Origin: Verrucomicrobiia bacterium
GTDB taxonomy: Bacteria > Verrucomicrobiota > Verrucomicrobiia > Limisphaerales > CAIMTB01
NCBI GenBank assembly: GCA_019634625.1
Contig: JAHCBA010000013.1
Span: 62,001 to 126,000, forward strand
Length of the DNA stretch: 64,000 nt
Direction of reading: 5' to 3'
Position numbers and translations under genes: made by a program. Below the pieces are notes generated by a model. It saw only the letters and a list, made by a program, of their open reading frames with translations, did not search any database and was not told the origin of the DNA. Positions within the stretch are counted from its first letter, which is position 1, and each line of letters opens with the position of its first letter. This document shows positions 35,501 through 44,542 of the stretch, piece by piece.

Positions 35501-38500
35501 TGTTGATGTCGATGGCGGCCGGCTGCGGATGGAGGATTGCCTCGTGCGCGGCAACCGGACCGATTCGGTGCTGGGCCTGGGCGGCGGCGGGATCTCGCTG
35601 TTCACCGACCAGGAGTGCGTGATCCAGAACACCACCTTCTCCGGGAACCTCCAAGGTGCGGCCACCGGCATCGGGGGCGGGGGCTTGTACGTGGAGAACG
35701 TGACTCCGGCGACCCCCCTGACGGTGTGGGTGACCCACGCCACCTTCGCCGGGAATGACGACTTGTCCGGGCGCGGCGGCACTTCGATCCACGCGAATGT
35801 CTTCGGAACCCAGGTCACGGTGCGCAACTCGGTCTTCGCCGACGCGCGCGCGCGGAATCTCGAGGTGCAAGGCACGGCGACCCTTGTGTCCGACGGCGGC
35901 AACGTTTCGGACGACCAGACCCGGACGGTGCTGACCCAGGATGGCCAGCCCAAGGCGGTTGTCCTGTTGAACCGGACCTCGGACCGGACGGATCGAACCG
36001 GGATTCTGGTGCTGCCGTTGAACGAGCAGATGCGTCCCGTGGCCGGCTATGACCTCGCGGTTGGAAGCCCGGCCATCGGACGGGCGGTGTCACCCTTCCT
36101 TCCGACGGACCAGCGCGGAGCCTTCCGTGACAACGCGCCCGATGCCGGCGCCGTGGAGCGGGGCGCGATCCGGCGGGTGGTGCTCAACGAGATCGACTAC
36201 GATCCGATCGCCCCGGCCCCGCAGTTCCTGGAGTTCTTCATCCCCCGGGATTCGGTGCGGGTGGACCTGTCGGGGTACGGTGTGCGGGTCGATGGCGTCC
36301 TGCGGTTCACCTTCCCGGCCAGTACCCGGGTGAACCCGGGGCATGGGATCGTGGTCGCCGACACGGCCTTTGCGGCGGCGGGATTTCCGGCGGCGACGCC
36401 GGTCCTGCCCCTGCCGACGGGCGAATCCCTCGAGTTGGGCCGGAGCAGCGAGATCGAGTTGGTGCAACCGGGCGGCCGGGTGATTCTGCGGGTGGGGTAC
36501 GTCGCGCACTTCGTCGATCCGTATGATCCCCTGGACGACTCGAAGTTCGACAACACGGCCATCACGCTGGCCCCGCAATCCCGCGGCTTCGCCCACATTC
36601 CCCATGGCATCGTGAATCCCTCGGCGCTGGGCGGCGCGCGCGATCTGTCCGATCCGCTGCTCGATCCCCAGGCCGATCCGAATTCGCCCGGCGCCGCCAT
36701 CCTGACGCCCTTCGGCAGTCCCAACGCCGAACCGCTGGCGGTCGGCGACGTGTTTGTGGTGGATGAGGACCGGGCGGTGACGCTCGACGTGCTGGCCAAT
36801 GACATCGAGGACGACGGCACGGACCGGGCGGTGATTGTCCATGTGAGCACCGGTCCCTCTGGGCTGACCGGAGACTCGGCGACCGCGTTCTCGGCCCGGG
36901 GCGCGTTGGTGACCCTCGATCCGGATGCCGCGCCCCTGCGCGGCGCGCAGCTGATCTACGATCCCCAGACCAGCGCCAGCCTGAGGGCGCTCCCGGTCGG
37001 CGCGGAGGCCACGGATACCTTCCATTACACCATCCTCGACATCGGGTCCGCCGACGTGGAGGGCTACGAAGGCGTGATCGGGGATGCCCCCACAACGGTA
37101 AGGACGCCATCGCATCGGCTGGTGAACGGCGACGTCATCCTTCTCTCCGGTTCCAGCCTCGCTCCATACAACGGCGTGCACAGCGTCACGGTGGTGGATG
37201 ACGACACCTTCGAGATTCCGGTCCCGTTTGCGGGGGTGCCGATCGAGTTGGGGCATTGGGAGACCGCACTGCAGCGATCGCCCACCACGCGTTCCGAGGC
37301 GCGTGTCACGGTCACTGTGCTCGGGGCCAACGACTTTCCGATGGCCGTCGCGGATCGGATCCCTTCGAGCGAGGCCACGGAGGAAACGGTGCTGCGGATC
37401 ATGGCCGGGCCGTTCCTGACCGGTGTGGCCACCGTGTTCGACACCGACAGCCTGTATCCGGTGGCGCCGGTGCGGTCGAGCGTCACGCTGCTGGGCGGGA
37501 ACGGCACTCCGGACCTGGATCCCGACACGGACGACGACCACACAACGCTTCGTGTGGTGGGGATTGTGGGTGCGGTTCAGTCCATCGACGGCTACGCCAG
37601 TGGCGAAGAGGGCGGGTCGGTGGAGGTCACCTCGATCGATCACGGTCTGGATGAGGGCACGGTGATTCTGATCTCGGGGTATCAGGGATACTCGGGATAC
37701 AACGGGTTCCATGCGGTCACCGTGCTGGACGCCGATCGTTTCAGCATTGGCGTGCCGTATGTGGATGACGCGGCCGGCAAGGGACATTGGGCCGTGCTCG
37801 ACGATGCGAACCGCCTGAGGGCGACCAGCGCCCGGGGCGCGGAGGTGCACCTGGAGATTCGGGTGGACCGCCTGGAAACCAGCGTCGTTTACAACCCGCG
37901 CACCTCGGCTGAACTCGACGCCCTGGCCGTGGGCGAGATCCTGGAAGACACCTTCTTCTACGCCGTCTCGGATCGTCACGGTGCGGTGAGCCTGGGCCTG
38001 GTGACGGTCGAGGTGTCCGGGGTCAACGATCCGCCCCAACCCGTCGCCGATCCGGCCTCGCTGGCTCAACTGGACTCCCTGACCGGCCCCGGCGCGACCC
38101 TTGCGGACACCGTCGCCGGTCTCACCATCGCGTTTCACCTGCCCCCGGATTCCGGGCTGGCCGGACGCGCCGATGCCCATGTGTATCCTGAGGACGACCC
38201 GGACACGCGGTTCCTGCTTCTGGACTTGTTCAGCACGGACGAAGAGACGGCCCTGACCATCGCCGCGGCGGATCTGCTGGAGAACGACAGCGACATCGAC
38301 ACCAGCGACACGCTCCGGATCCGGTCCGTGGCTGCCGTGAGCTGGCATGGTGCCACGGTCACGCTGGCGCCTGGCGGGGCCTCGTTGATCTACAACCCGG
38401 CGGGATCGAGCCGCCTGCAGGCACTCTCCCGGGGGGAACCGTTGCTCGACACCTTCCACATCGTGGTCACCGACGACCAGGTCGGGGGCGATGTCGAATC

Positions 38501-41500
38501 GCTGGTGGCGGTCCTGGTCATCGGCGTGAACGACACGCCGGTGGCGGTGGACGATGCGATCACCACCGACGAAGACACCGCGATTGCGATCAACCCGATC
38601 CAGTTTCCGCCCGAAGACCCCGGCCAGCACGATTCCGACGTGGATCAGGACGGATCGGCTCCCGACGATATCCTGCGCCTGGTGCCGGAGGTTCGCACCA
38701 CCCCGGCGGGGGCGCTGCTCACGATCGGCACCGACACGTTCACTTACGATCCCACCGTGTCGGCGTTCCTGAACGGGCTTGCGGTGGGGCAGATCCATGT
38801 TGAGAACGTCCCGTACACCGTGATGGACGGCAGCTTCCTGTTCGCCAACGACGACCGGTTCCAGGTCGCTGCCGACGGGGCCGGGTATGCCCTCGAGGTA
38901 TTGGCCAACGATCGCAATCTCACCGGGGTGGGACAGTCCGTTGTCGAGTACGCCGGCATCGCCGGGCAGGCGCCGGTTCGTGTCACCTCCCCGGGCCACG
39001 GCCTGGCGAGCGGGATGGTGGTGGGGGTGGAGGGCTATGGAGGCGACGGATTGTACAACCGCTCGCACACGGTTCAGGTCCTCGATGCCGACACCTTCAC
39101 GATCCCGGTGAACTATGAGGACAACCACGCGGTGAAGGGCCATTGGACCCGGCTCCGCGTGACGGCGGTCACGGCGGGCAGCCAGGGGGGCACTCTGGCG
39201 ATCGGTGCCGGGGGCGGTTCGGTGGTGTATTCGCCCGAGGTCAATTTCGTGGGCGACGAGGTGTTTGCCTACACCCTGGAGGATGGCATGGGGAACATGG
39301 ACGTGGCCGTGGTGTCGGTCCGTGTGGTGGTGCGCGAACTCAACGGAGCCCTGGGGGCCAACGCCGACCGCTTCAGCGTGGCGCGGGGGCAGAGCGCCAT
39401 CCTCGATGTGCTGGCCAACGATCCCGTTCTGCCGGTGCCGGCGCAGGCGCTGACCGTGACCCGGGTGGTTTCGCAACCGACGCTCCATCCCGGGGGTCTG
39501 ACTCCGCGGGATGCGGTCGAGGTGGTGGACAACCGGTTGCGCTATGTCCAGACGTGGGGCGGGCCGCCCTCGGATTATCCGTACGAAGTGGCCTTCCGCT
39601 ACGAGATCTCGGGGGGTGGCACCGCGCGCGCCACGGCCGAGGTCCGGGTCCGGGTGATCGACCGGCATGACACGCTGGTGGTGCGTCCGGACGCCTTCGG
39701 GGTGTTGCCGGGTTCCGTGAACAACCTGCTGGAAGTGCTGGAGAACGACAGCATCCTGCCCGGCACCGGGGACATCCTCACGGTGGCGGAGATCGTGGAC
39801 CCGCCCTTGCATGGCACGGCGGAGGTTCAGGCGGATGGGGGTGCGATCCTCTACACGCCGGCCGCGGGATTCGTGGGGGAGGACGATTTCACCTATCGCG
39901 CCGTGGACAACCTGGGCGGGACCGGTCTGGGCACCGTGGTGGTGACGGTCGGACAACTCGTCACCAGCAGCGATTTCTTCACCGTGCCGTTCAACGACCC
40001 GGCCCGCGCCGATGACAACGATCCGGTGGAACTGGACGTCCTGCAAAACGACACGGTCCTGGGTGCGGCACCTGTGGTTCTGACCCTGACCGGGGTCGCT
40101 CCGATCTCGACCAGTCTTGGCACCATGAGCCTCCGGGGGGACGGCCAGCGCCTGATCTTCACGGTGAATGAGGATGTCGAGGGCGAGCAGGAGTTCCTCT
40201 ACACGCTCCAGGACCAGTCCTCGCCTCCTCGCACGGCCCAGGGGCGGGTGACGGTCGTGGTTGCCAGGCAGAGTGTGCGGGCGAACCCGGATTTCTTCGC
40301 GGTGGCCGCGGGGAGCACGGAGAACCGGCTCGAGGTGCTGGGCAACGACGTGGCCATCCCGGATCGGGGCCGGGCCCTCACCCTGGTGTCGGTCGGCACG
40401 GGTTTGGAGGGGCCGGACCGCGGGGGGACGGTGCTGCTGGCCGAGGATCGGAAGAGCCTGATCTACACCCCGGCCAGCGGATTCGTGGGGCAGGAGACCT
40501 TTCTCTACACGATGACCGATTCGCGGGGCACGGACACCACCAAGGTGGTGGTGAATGTCGGAACCGGTCACCTGAGCGCGCAGCCGGACGCCTTCACGGT
40601 GTTCTTCCAGACGCCCGCGCCCAGGGAGTTCGTGCTGCGGGTCCTCGCCAACGACCGGGTGCTGCCGGATGGGGGCCAGGCGCTGACCATCACCGGCGTG
40701 GGCATCGACGATGCCAACGGCTCGAACGCGCCCACCGAGAACGGGGAGGTCCGCATTGCGCCCGACGGAACGGCGCTGATCTACGTCGCGCGCAACAGTG
40801 CCGGGCCCTTCCCTTACCTGGAGCGGTTCACGTATGAGATTTCCGATGGGACCGAACGCCGCGCCGAGGCGGTGGTCTGGGTCGAGGTGCGGGAACGCAC
40901 CGGTGCCCTGGCGCTCGAAACCCACCCCGACGCCTTCAGCGTCGAGGCCGACAGCACCTCGAACCGCCTGCCGGTGCTGGCCAATGACGGCGTCAAGCCG
41001 GCCTCGGCCGCGGGGTGGTCCGTCGAGATCGTGAGTGCGCCCGCCCATCACGGACTCGTGGTGGTGGATCAGGGGACCGTCCTTTATTCGCCGGCGCCGG
41101 GGTTCATCGGGACCGACATCTTCACCTACGCGGTCTCGGACGGCGTCGGGGGCACCGGGAGCGCGACGGTCCAGGTGCGCGTGGGGGATCTGCCGATGCG
41201 CAGCGACGCGTTCGCCGCGTTGTCGGGGAGCGCGGGCAATGTGCTGGCGGTCCTGGCGAACGATGGGATCCGTCCGCTGGGCGCCCAACGGTTGCGGGTC
41301 GATTCAGCCGGACCGGCGGATCGGGGTGGGACGGTGACGGCGCGGGAGGATGCCGTCCTCTATCAGCCCGATCCCGGATATTCCGGGACCTACCCTTACG
41401 TCGAGCGGTTCTCGTATGTGGTGCTGGACGATTCGGGACTCCCGCACACGAACGTGGCGAGCGTGGAGGTGCATCAGGCGGGAACCGACCGCGACGTGGG

Positions 41501-44267
41501 CACGGTCGTGGTGACCGTGCTGGGGGTGAACGATCCGCCCACGCTGGAGAACGCCGGGCCCGACACCTTGAGCATCACCGACAAGCAGACCGTGACGCCC
41601 TTCGCCGGGGTGACGATCGGGGAGGTCGATGACCAGGGCAACGAACCGATCGAAGTGCGGGTGGTGCTCGATGACCCGGCGGGCGGACGACTGACCCACC
41701 TGGGCGGGTTCGCCGAAACGGTCTATGGCAACGGAGCCTACGCCTTCCAGGGAACGGCCGCGGCGGCGACTGCCGCGATTCGCGGGCTGGTGTTCGAACC
41801 GACGGAGAACTACGTGACCGTTCCGGCGACCTGGACCTTCACGTTCGACATCCTGGTGACCGATCCGCACGTGACTCTTCCCACGGCGGGATCCGTGCAG
41901 GTGCAGGTGCAGGCCATCAACGATCCGCCGGTGATTTCGGGCACGCTGACCGGACAGCCGGTGTACTACCGCGGCAGGATCAAGCCGTTTGCCAGTGTGA
42001 CCATCACCGAACTGGATGATCTGACCCTGCAACCGCTCGGGGTGACCCTGAGTTTCGATGCGACCCGCGGTGCGCTGGTGAATCTCAACGGGTTCACGGC
42101 CCAGGGGTCCGGGGTGTTTGGGTTTGCGGGAACCGCGGCCCAGGCGACCGCCGCCCTGCGGGGAGTGGTGTTCGAACCCGACACCGCCAACCGGCTGGTG
42201 GTGGACCTGGTGCCTCCGCCGGGCTCCGAGGAAACATTCTTCACGCTGACCGTCGAGGACGGGTACGCGGCGCCGGTGGTCGATGCGAACACCTCGGTGA
42301 TCGCGGTCCACAGCCTGATTCGCGAGGCGTTGCCGACCGGGACCAGTTCCACGGCGGCCTACGGGTTCGCCGTGGGGGCCAGCCGGCATCATGCGGCGAT
42401 CGGGGCGCCTGAGGAGAGCGGTCCGGGATCCAACGCGGGAGCCGTGTATGTGCGCAGCCGAAACAGCGGCGGGGCCGGGCAGTGGGGCCAGGCGGCGCGG
42501 CTCGTTCCGACCGATCCGCTGTCGGGCGCCCAGTTCGGACGCTCCGTGGCCATGGACCGCGAGACGGTTGTGGCCGGGGCGCCGGGCGCGCGTGCGGGCA
42601 CCATCACTTCCGGGGCGGTGTATGTCTTCGAACCCAGCGCACCCGGTGCCAACGACTGGCAGGCGCAGGCCGTCAAGCTGGTTCCCTCCGATCCTGTGAA
42701 CACCGACACCTTCGGGTTCGCGGTGGCGATCAGCGGGGACATCATCGCGGTCGGGGCGCCGCAGCAGGATCAGTTCGGCAACAATGCGGGCGCCGTGTAT
42801 CTCTTCCGCCGCACCGCGTTTCGCACCTGGTCCCAGGCGGCCAAGATCATCGGAACGGGCAGCGCCGCGGGCGACCGTTTCGGTCATTCGGTGTCGATCT
42901 CGGGCGACTATGTGGTGGCGGGCGCGCCGGAGAACGACGTGAACGGGAGCAACGCCGGCGCCGCCTACGTGTTCCGCCGGACGGGTCTCACCAGTTGGAT
43001 CCAGGAGAAGCGGTTGCTGCCGCTCACGCCGGCCGGCGGCAACGGGGGTGCGTCTGCGGATCAATTCGGGTTTGCCGTGGCCATCGACGACGATCATGCG
43101 GTCGTAGGGGCGCCTTTGAACGACGAAGGCGGCAACAATCGCGGCGGCGCCTACCTCTACCGACGCGATCTGGGCGGGACCGGAAACTGGGGACAAGTCC
43201 GGAAGCTTCTCGGCCCCGACGCATTGAACAACGACGAGTTCGGGCGTTCGGTGTCCATCAGCGAGAACGTGGCCCTCATCGGCATGCCGTTCGCCGGCCA
43301 GAGCAACCAGAGCCGGTGGGGTGTGGCGTTTTCCTTCGGACGGGACAAGGACGGCCCCGGGGCCTGGGGTGTCCTGGAGAAGATCATCGCGCCCGACAAC
43401 ACGAACAATGACGAGTTCTCCTATGCGGTGGCCTTGAGCTGCGGCACGGCGGTGATCGGGGCGCGGCGGGACAACTCGTTCGCGAACAGCGCGGGCTCCG
43501 CCTACATCTACGATCTTCGGCAGAACAAGCCGCCCTACGTGGCGACGCCGCTGGCCGATCAGGTGGCGGTGGTCGGCCAGTTGTTCAGCTTCGTCATTCC
43601 GGCGGCGACGTTTGGCGATGCCGACGTCGATGATGAACTCGCCTTCAGCGTCGCGCCCCTGCCGGGGTGGCTGACATTCAATCCCGCCACGCGCACCCTC
43701 AGCGGCACACCGCCCGGCCCGGCATTGGGGCTGCTCGTGCTCAACGTCACCGCCACCGACTGGTGCGGGGATTCGGCGGTCACTCCGTTGACGATCGAAG
43801 TGTTCCTGACCCCGCCGCCGATGCTGCCGCCGCCGGGGGCACCGTTGAGCTACGAGGAGTGGATCGCCCGGCTCCTCATTGCGCGCATTCTGTCGGACCC
43901 GGCGCTCGAGGACACCGTCTGGGGGCGCCTGGCGAATCCGGACGGGGATCCGTTCACCAACTTCGAGGAGTACGCCTTCGGGACCCGGTTGTTTGCGGAA
44001 ACCGCGCAGGATGGCCCGGGCCTGACCATTGCCCTGGCGCCTGATGGCCGGGTGGCGATCGGGTTCCGCCGGCGCAGCAATGACGGCAGCCTGACGTTCA
44101 CCCTCGAATTCTCCACCGACCTCGACCTGTGGATCGACGCCGCCAGTCTGCCGAAGGAGGAGATTGTGGTCGCCATCGGGCATCACCTCGAATGGGTCAC
44201 CTGCCTCCTGCCCAGCGAGGTGCTGAGCCAGAACCTGTTCTTCCGGGTGCGAATCGACAGCCTGTGA
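32532..44267 (+). CDS. Giant (3911 aa) mosaic surface protein: cadherin-like, beta-helix, tandem-95, FG-GAP
   Basis: A signal sequence (VLSKLAAGAAFLAALWATAF) lies after residue 40; ATGs at 32532, 32544 or 32616 are all possible starts. Domains in order: cadherin/CSPG-like repeats with VNDxPT linkers (about 60-840); a right-handed beta-helix (about 850-1140); a lamin-tail-like domain starting VLNEIDYDPIAP (about 1216-1330); many tandem-95/VCBS-like repeats marked LDVLANDxxxP, YTPAAGFVGEDDFTYR and similar (about 1400-3000); more cadherin-like repeats; about seven FG-GAP units reading FGxSVxxxxxxxxxGAP (about 3275-3650), likely an integrin-alpha-type propeller; an Ig-like PGWLTFNPATRTLSGTP domain; and a C-terminal module shared with the RTX protein. 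Three ~70-residue HGL/YNG inserts interrupt the tandem-95 region. Adhesion or matrix roles are inferred. Confidence 0.88.
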   Translation: MNPPMATDRGSLNQDRSAPAGLRDHPPAMDPAPLSRPTPRRRVLSKLAAGAAFLAALWATAFQAFAAAPTVTLPGAVPASIGDKSTSNPFDGAGVTGDSDVVITLSFPDGRGTFPVSPDFTTGVSAGVRSYVLTSRSPGAAAGFLDGLVFTPVQNRIPIGSTEATVFTVQAVDTGSLTGSGTVTLTVSPVNDSPTILFGSPGPAGIFDNQISQPFANVTVNDVDAGDALTATITYPSAHGILQVGAGSPALTLGGSAGNYTVSSASVADMQNFLRRLEYVPTENRLPVAPPAFTTESTVFSVTVRDIALASASASEDVEVESFNDAPTIGGALTSPVPDNAPALVFQGLTIRDPDWVRVGATLVPQPVDVVVTFGENVGAGAFPDADEEGVFEASGPAVASPPSTTSVEAQVRTLLFEPTANRQPVGATESVSLGVQATDSLGASGSSTLSFEVLSINDPPTLEVTLNPLSVRDTETLQPLTVRISDPDIGETFSVEIVPISDPTFQYAVFEPSGVGPYTGTLLEVQDQVAGIRFRPIVDLSANQQVTFRLRLVDVHSPPASPLTGDPIESPNLTLTIVGVNDPPEIAVPGGVVLRTTDDVTGPRLTPFREVNISDRDGDTLTVSLSVEGRTPGVFYLSIDGDPEISGSVLTFSGSPATVSRLIKAVTFQAQPRPDRLVGQQDTIQLVITVNDGGGGLRIDKNTTVVVTAVNGAPRIEGLPLLAAQPLRLDPATDTDPVRPFDSPPSSIVTVLDDDGAAIRVTVRIDDPAKGHFENLGGFVEQSSPAGSYLFVGMPDEATDALRGLEFVVSETHLFPPNEPGRTTFTIEAQDAVLNKTTRVLSIVLAEEPRNWLVTTEEDGWDEGSLRWVLDQIETRKVGSAVVTFALPEYPAVLRLSEGTLELRRNVTLKGPGADLLAISGDIEGDGEPDVQLFRIEASVVMEGLQLTHGAATSGSAVSGGAIYVGPTGSLTLRACAITDSVATQWGGGVDVDGGRLRMEDCLVRGNRTDSVLGLGGGGISLFTDQECVIQNTTFSGNLQGAATGIGGGGLYVENVTPATPLTVWVTHATFAGNDDLSGRGGTSIHANVFGTQVTVRNSVFADARARNLEVQGTATLVSDGGNVSDDQTRTVLTQDGQPKAVVLLNRTSDRTDRTGILVLPLNEQMRPVAGYDLAVGSPAIGRAVSPFLPTDQRGAFRDNAPDAGAVERGAIRRVVLNEIDYDPIAPAPQFLEFFIPRDSVRVDLSGYGVRVDGVLRFTFPASTRVNPGHGIVVADTAFAAAGFPAATPVLPLPTGESLELGRSSEIELVQPGGRVILRVGYVAHFVDPYDPLDDSKFDNTAITLAPQSRGFAHIPHGIVNPSALGGARDLSDPLLDPQADPNSPGAAILTPFGSPNAEPLAVGDVFVVDEDRAVTLDVLANDIEDDGTDRAVIVHVSTGPSGLTGDSATAFSARGALVTLDPDAAPLRGAQLIYDPQTSASLRALPVGAEATDTFHYTILDIGSADVEGYEGVIGDAPTTVRTPSHRLVNGDVILLSGSSLAPYNGVHSVTVVDDDTFEIPVPFAGVPIELGHWETALQRSPTTRSEARVTVTVLGANDFPMAVADRIPSSEATEETVLRIMAGPFLTGVATVFDTDSLYPVAPVRSSVTLLGGNGTPDLDPDTDDDHTTLRVVGIVGAVQSIDGYASGEEGGSVEVTSIDHGLDEGTVILISGYQGYSGYNGFHAVTVLDADRFSIGVPYVDDAAGKGHWAVLDDANRLRATSARGAEVHLEIRVDRLETSVVYNPRTSAELDALAVGEILEDTFFYAVSDRHGAVSLGLVTVEVSGVNDPPQPVADPASLAQLDSLTGPGATLADTVAGLTIAFHLPPDSGLAGRADAHVYPEDDPDTRFLLLDLFSTDEETALTIAAADLLENDSDIDTSDTLRIRSVAAVSWHGATVTLAPGGASLIYNPAGSSRLQALSRGEPLLDTFHIVVTDDQVGGDVESLVAVLVIGVNDTPVAVDDAITTDEDTAIAINPIQFPPEDPGQHDSDVDQDGSAPDDILRLVPEVRTTPAGALLTIGTDTFTYDPTVSAFLNGLAVGQIHVENVPYTVMDGSFLFANDDRFQVAADGAGYALEVLANDRNLTGVGQSVVEYAGIAGQAPVRVTSPGHGLASGMVVGVEGYGGDGLYNRSHTVQVLDADTFTIPVNYEDNHAVKGHWTRLRVTAVTAGSQGGTLAIGAGGGSVVYSPEVNFVGDEVFAYTLEDGMGNMDVAVVSVRVVVRELNGALGANADRFSVARGQSAILDVLANDPVLPVPAQALTVTRVVSQPTLHPGGLTPRDAVEVVDNRLRYVQTWGGPPSDYPYEVAFRYEISGGGTARATAEVRVRVIDRHDTLVVRPDAFGVLPGSVNNLLEVLENDSILPGTGDILTVAEIVDPPLHGTAEVQADGGAILYTPAAGFVGEDDFTYRAVDNLGGTGLGTVVVTVGQLVTSSDFFTVPFNDPARADDNDPVELDVLQNDTVLGAAPVVLTLTGVAPISTSLGTMSLRGDGQRLIFTVNEDVEGEQEFLYTLQDQSSPPRTAQGRVTVVVARQSVRANPDFFAVAAGSTENRLEVLGNDVAIPDRGRALTLVSVGTGLEGPDRGGTVLLAEDRKSLIYTPASGFVGQETFLYTMTDSRGTDTTKVVVNVGTGHLSAQPDAFTVFFQTPAPREFVLRVLANDRVLPDGGQALTITGVGIDDANGSNAPTENGEVRIAPDGTALIYVARNSAGPFPYLERFTYEISDGTERRAEAVVWVEVRERTGALALETHPDAFSVEADSTSNRLPVLANDGVKPASAAGWSVEIVSAPAHHGLVVVDQGTVLYSPAPGFIGTDIFTYAVSDGVGGTGSATVQVRVGDLPMRSDAFAALSGSAGNVLAVLANDGIRPLGAQRLRVDSAGPADRGGTVTAREDAVLYQPDPGYSGTYPYVERFSYVVLDDSGLPHTNVASVEVHQAGTDRDVGTVVVTVLGVNDPPTLENAGPDTLSITDKQTVTPFAGVTIGEVDDQGNEPIEVRVVLDDPAGGRLTHLGGFAETVYGNGAYAFQGTAAAATAAIRGLVFEPTENYVTVPATWTFTFDILVTDPHVTLPTAGSVQVQVQAINDPPVISGTLTGQPVYYRGRIKPFASVTITELDDLTLQPLGVTLSFDATRGALVNLNGFTAQGSGVFGFAGTAAQATAALRGVVFEPDTANRLVVDLVPPPGSEETFFTLTVEDGYAAPVVDANTSVIAVHSLIREALPTGTSSTAAYGFAVGASRHHAAIGAPEESGPGSNAGAVYVRSRNSGGAGQWGQAARLVPTDPLSGAQFGRSVAMDRETVVAGAPGARAGTITSGAVYVFEPSAPGANDWQAQAVKLVPSDPVNTDTFGFAVAISGDIIAVGAPQQDQFGNNAGAVYLFRRTAFRTWSQAAKIIGTGSAAGDRFGHSVSISGDYVVAGAPENDVNGSNAGAAYVFRRTGLTSWIQEKRLLPLTPAGGNGGASADQFGFAVAIDDDHAVVGAPLNDEGGNNRGGAYLYRRDLGGTGNWGQVRKLLGPDALNNDEFGRSVSISENVALIGMPFAGQSNQSRWGVAFSFGRDKDGPGAWGVLEKIIAPDNTNNDEFSYAVALSCGTAVIGARRDNSFANSAGSAYIYDLRQNKPPYVATPLADQVAVVGQLFSFVIPAATFGDADVDDELAFSVAPLPGWLTFNPATRTLSGTPPGPALGLLVLNVTATDWCGDSAVTPLTIEVFLTPPPMLPPPGAPLSYEEWIARLLIARILSDPALEDTVWGRLANPDGDPFTNFEEYAFGTRLFAETAQDGPGLTIALAPDGRVAIGFRRRSNDGSLTFTLEFSTDLDLWIDAASLPKEEIVVAIGHHLEWVTCLLPSEVLSQNLFFRVRIDSL

Positions 44268-44367
44268 TGCGGGCTTCCGTCTGGCCGCGTGATCGGGTTG
44301 TCCGCTCCCGGTGCCCCCGCGCCTCCCGGAGTCGTGGGGAGAGCAGCGATCTTCGCGCAGCGTCATC

Positions 44368-44442
44368 TCGGAGGACCGAGTTCCACGAGGCCGCAACGGT
44401 GTGGAGCGTTGGGTCGAGGACTCGCGGAGCTCGTCCCTCCGA
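44368..44442. repeat. 75-bp element with ~27-bp imperfect terminal inverted repeats
   Basis: The left end (tcggaggaccgagttccacg) pairs with the right end (ggagctcgtccctccga) over about 27 bp with a few mismatches, around a central gcaacggtgtggagcgttgg. RNA from it could fold into a long hairpin 100 bp past the 3911-residue gene, so it may also stop transcription. The rest of 44268-44542 has no gene. Confidence 0.75.
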
Positions 44443-44542
44443 TGCGCTGTCTTCTCACCCATAACTCCGGGATGCACTGCCAGTGCCCGGATCCGAGGGG
44501 AGCGCTGTTGCGTCGGGGCGGGAGGGCGGGTAACGCTTCGCC

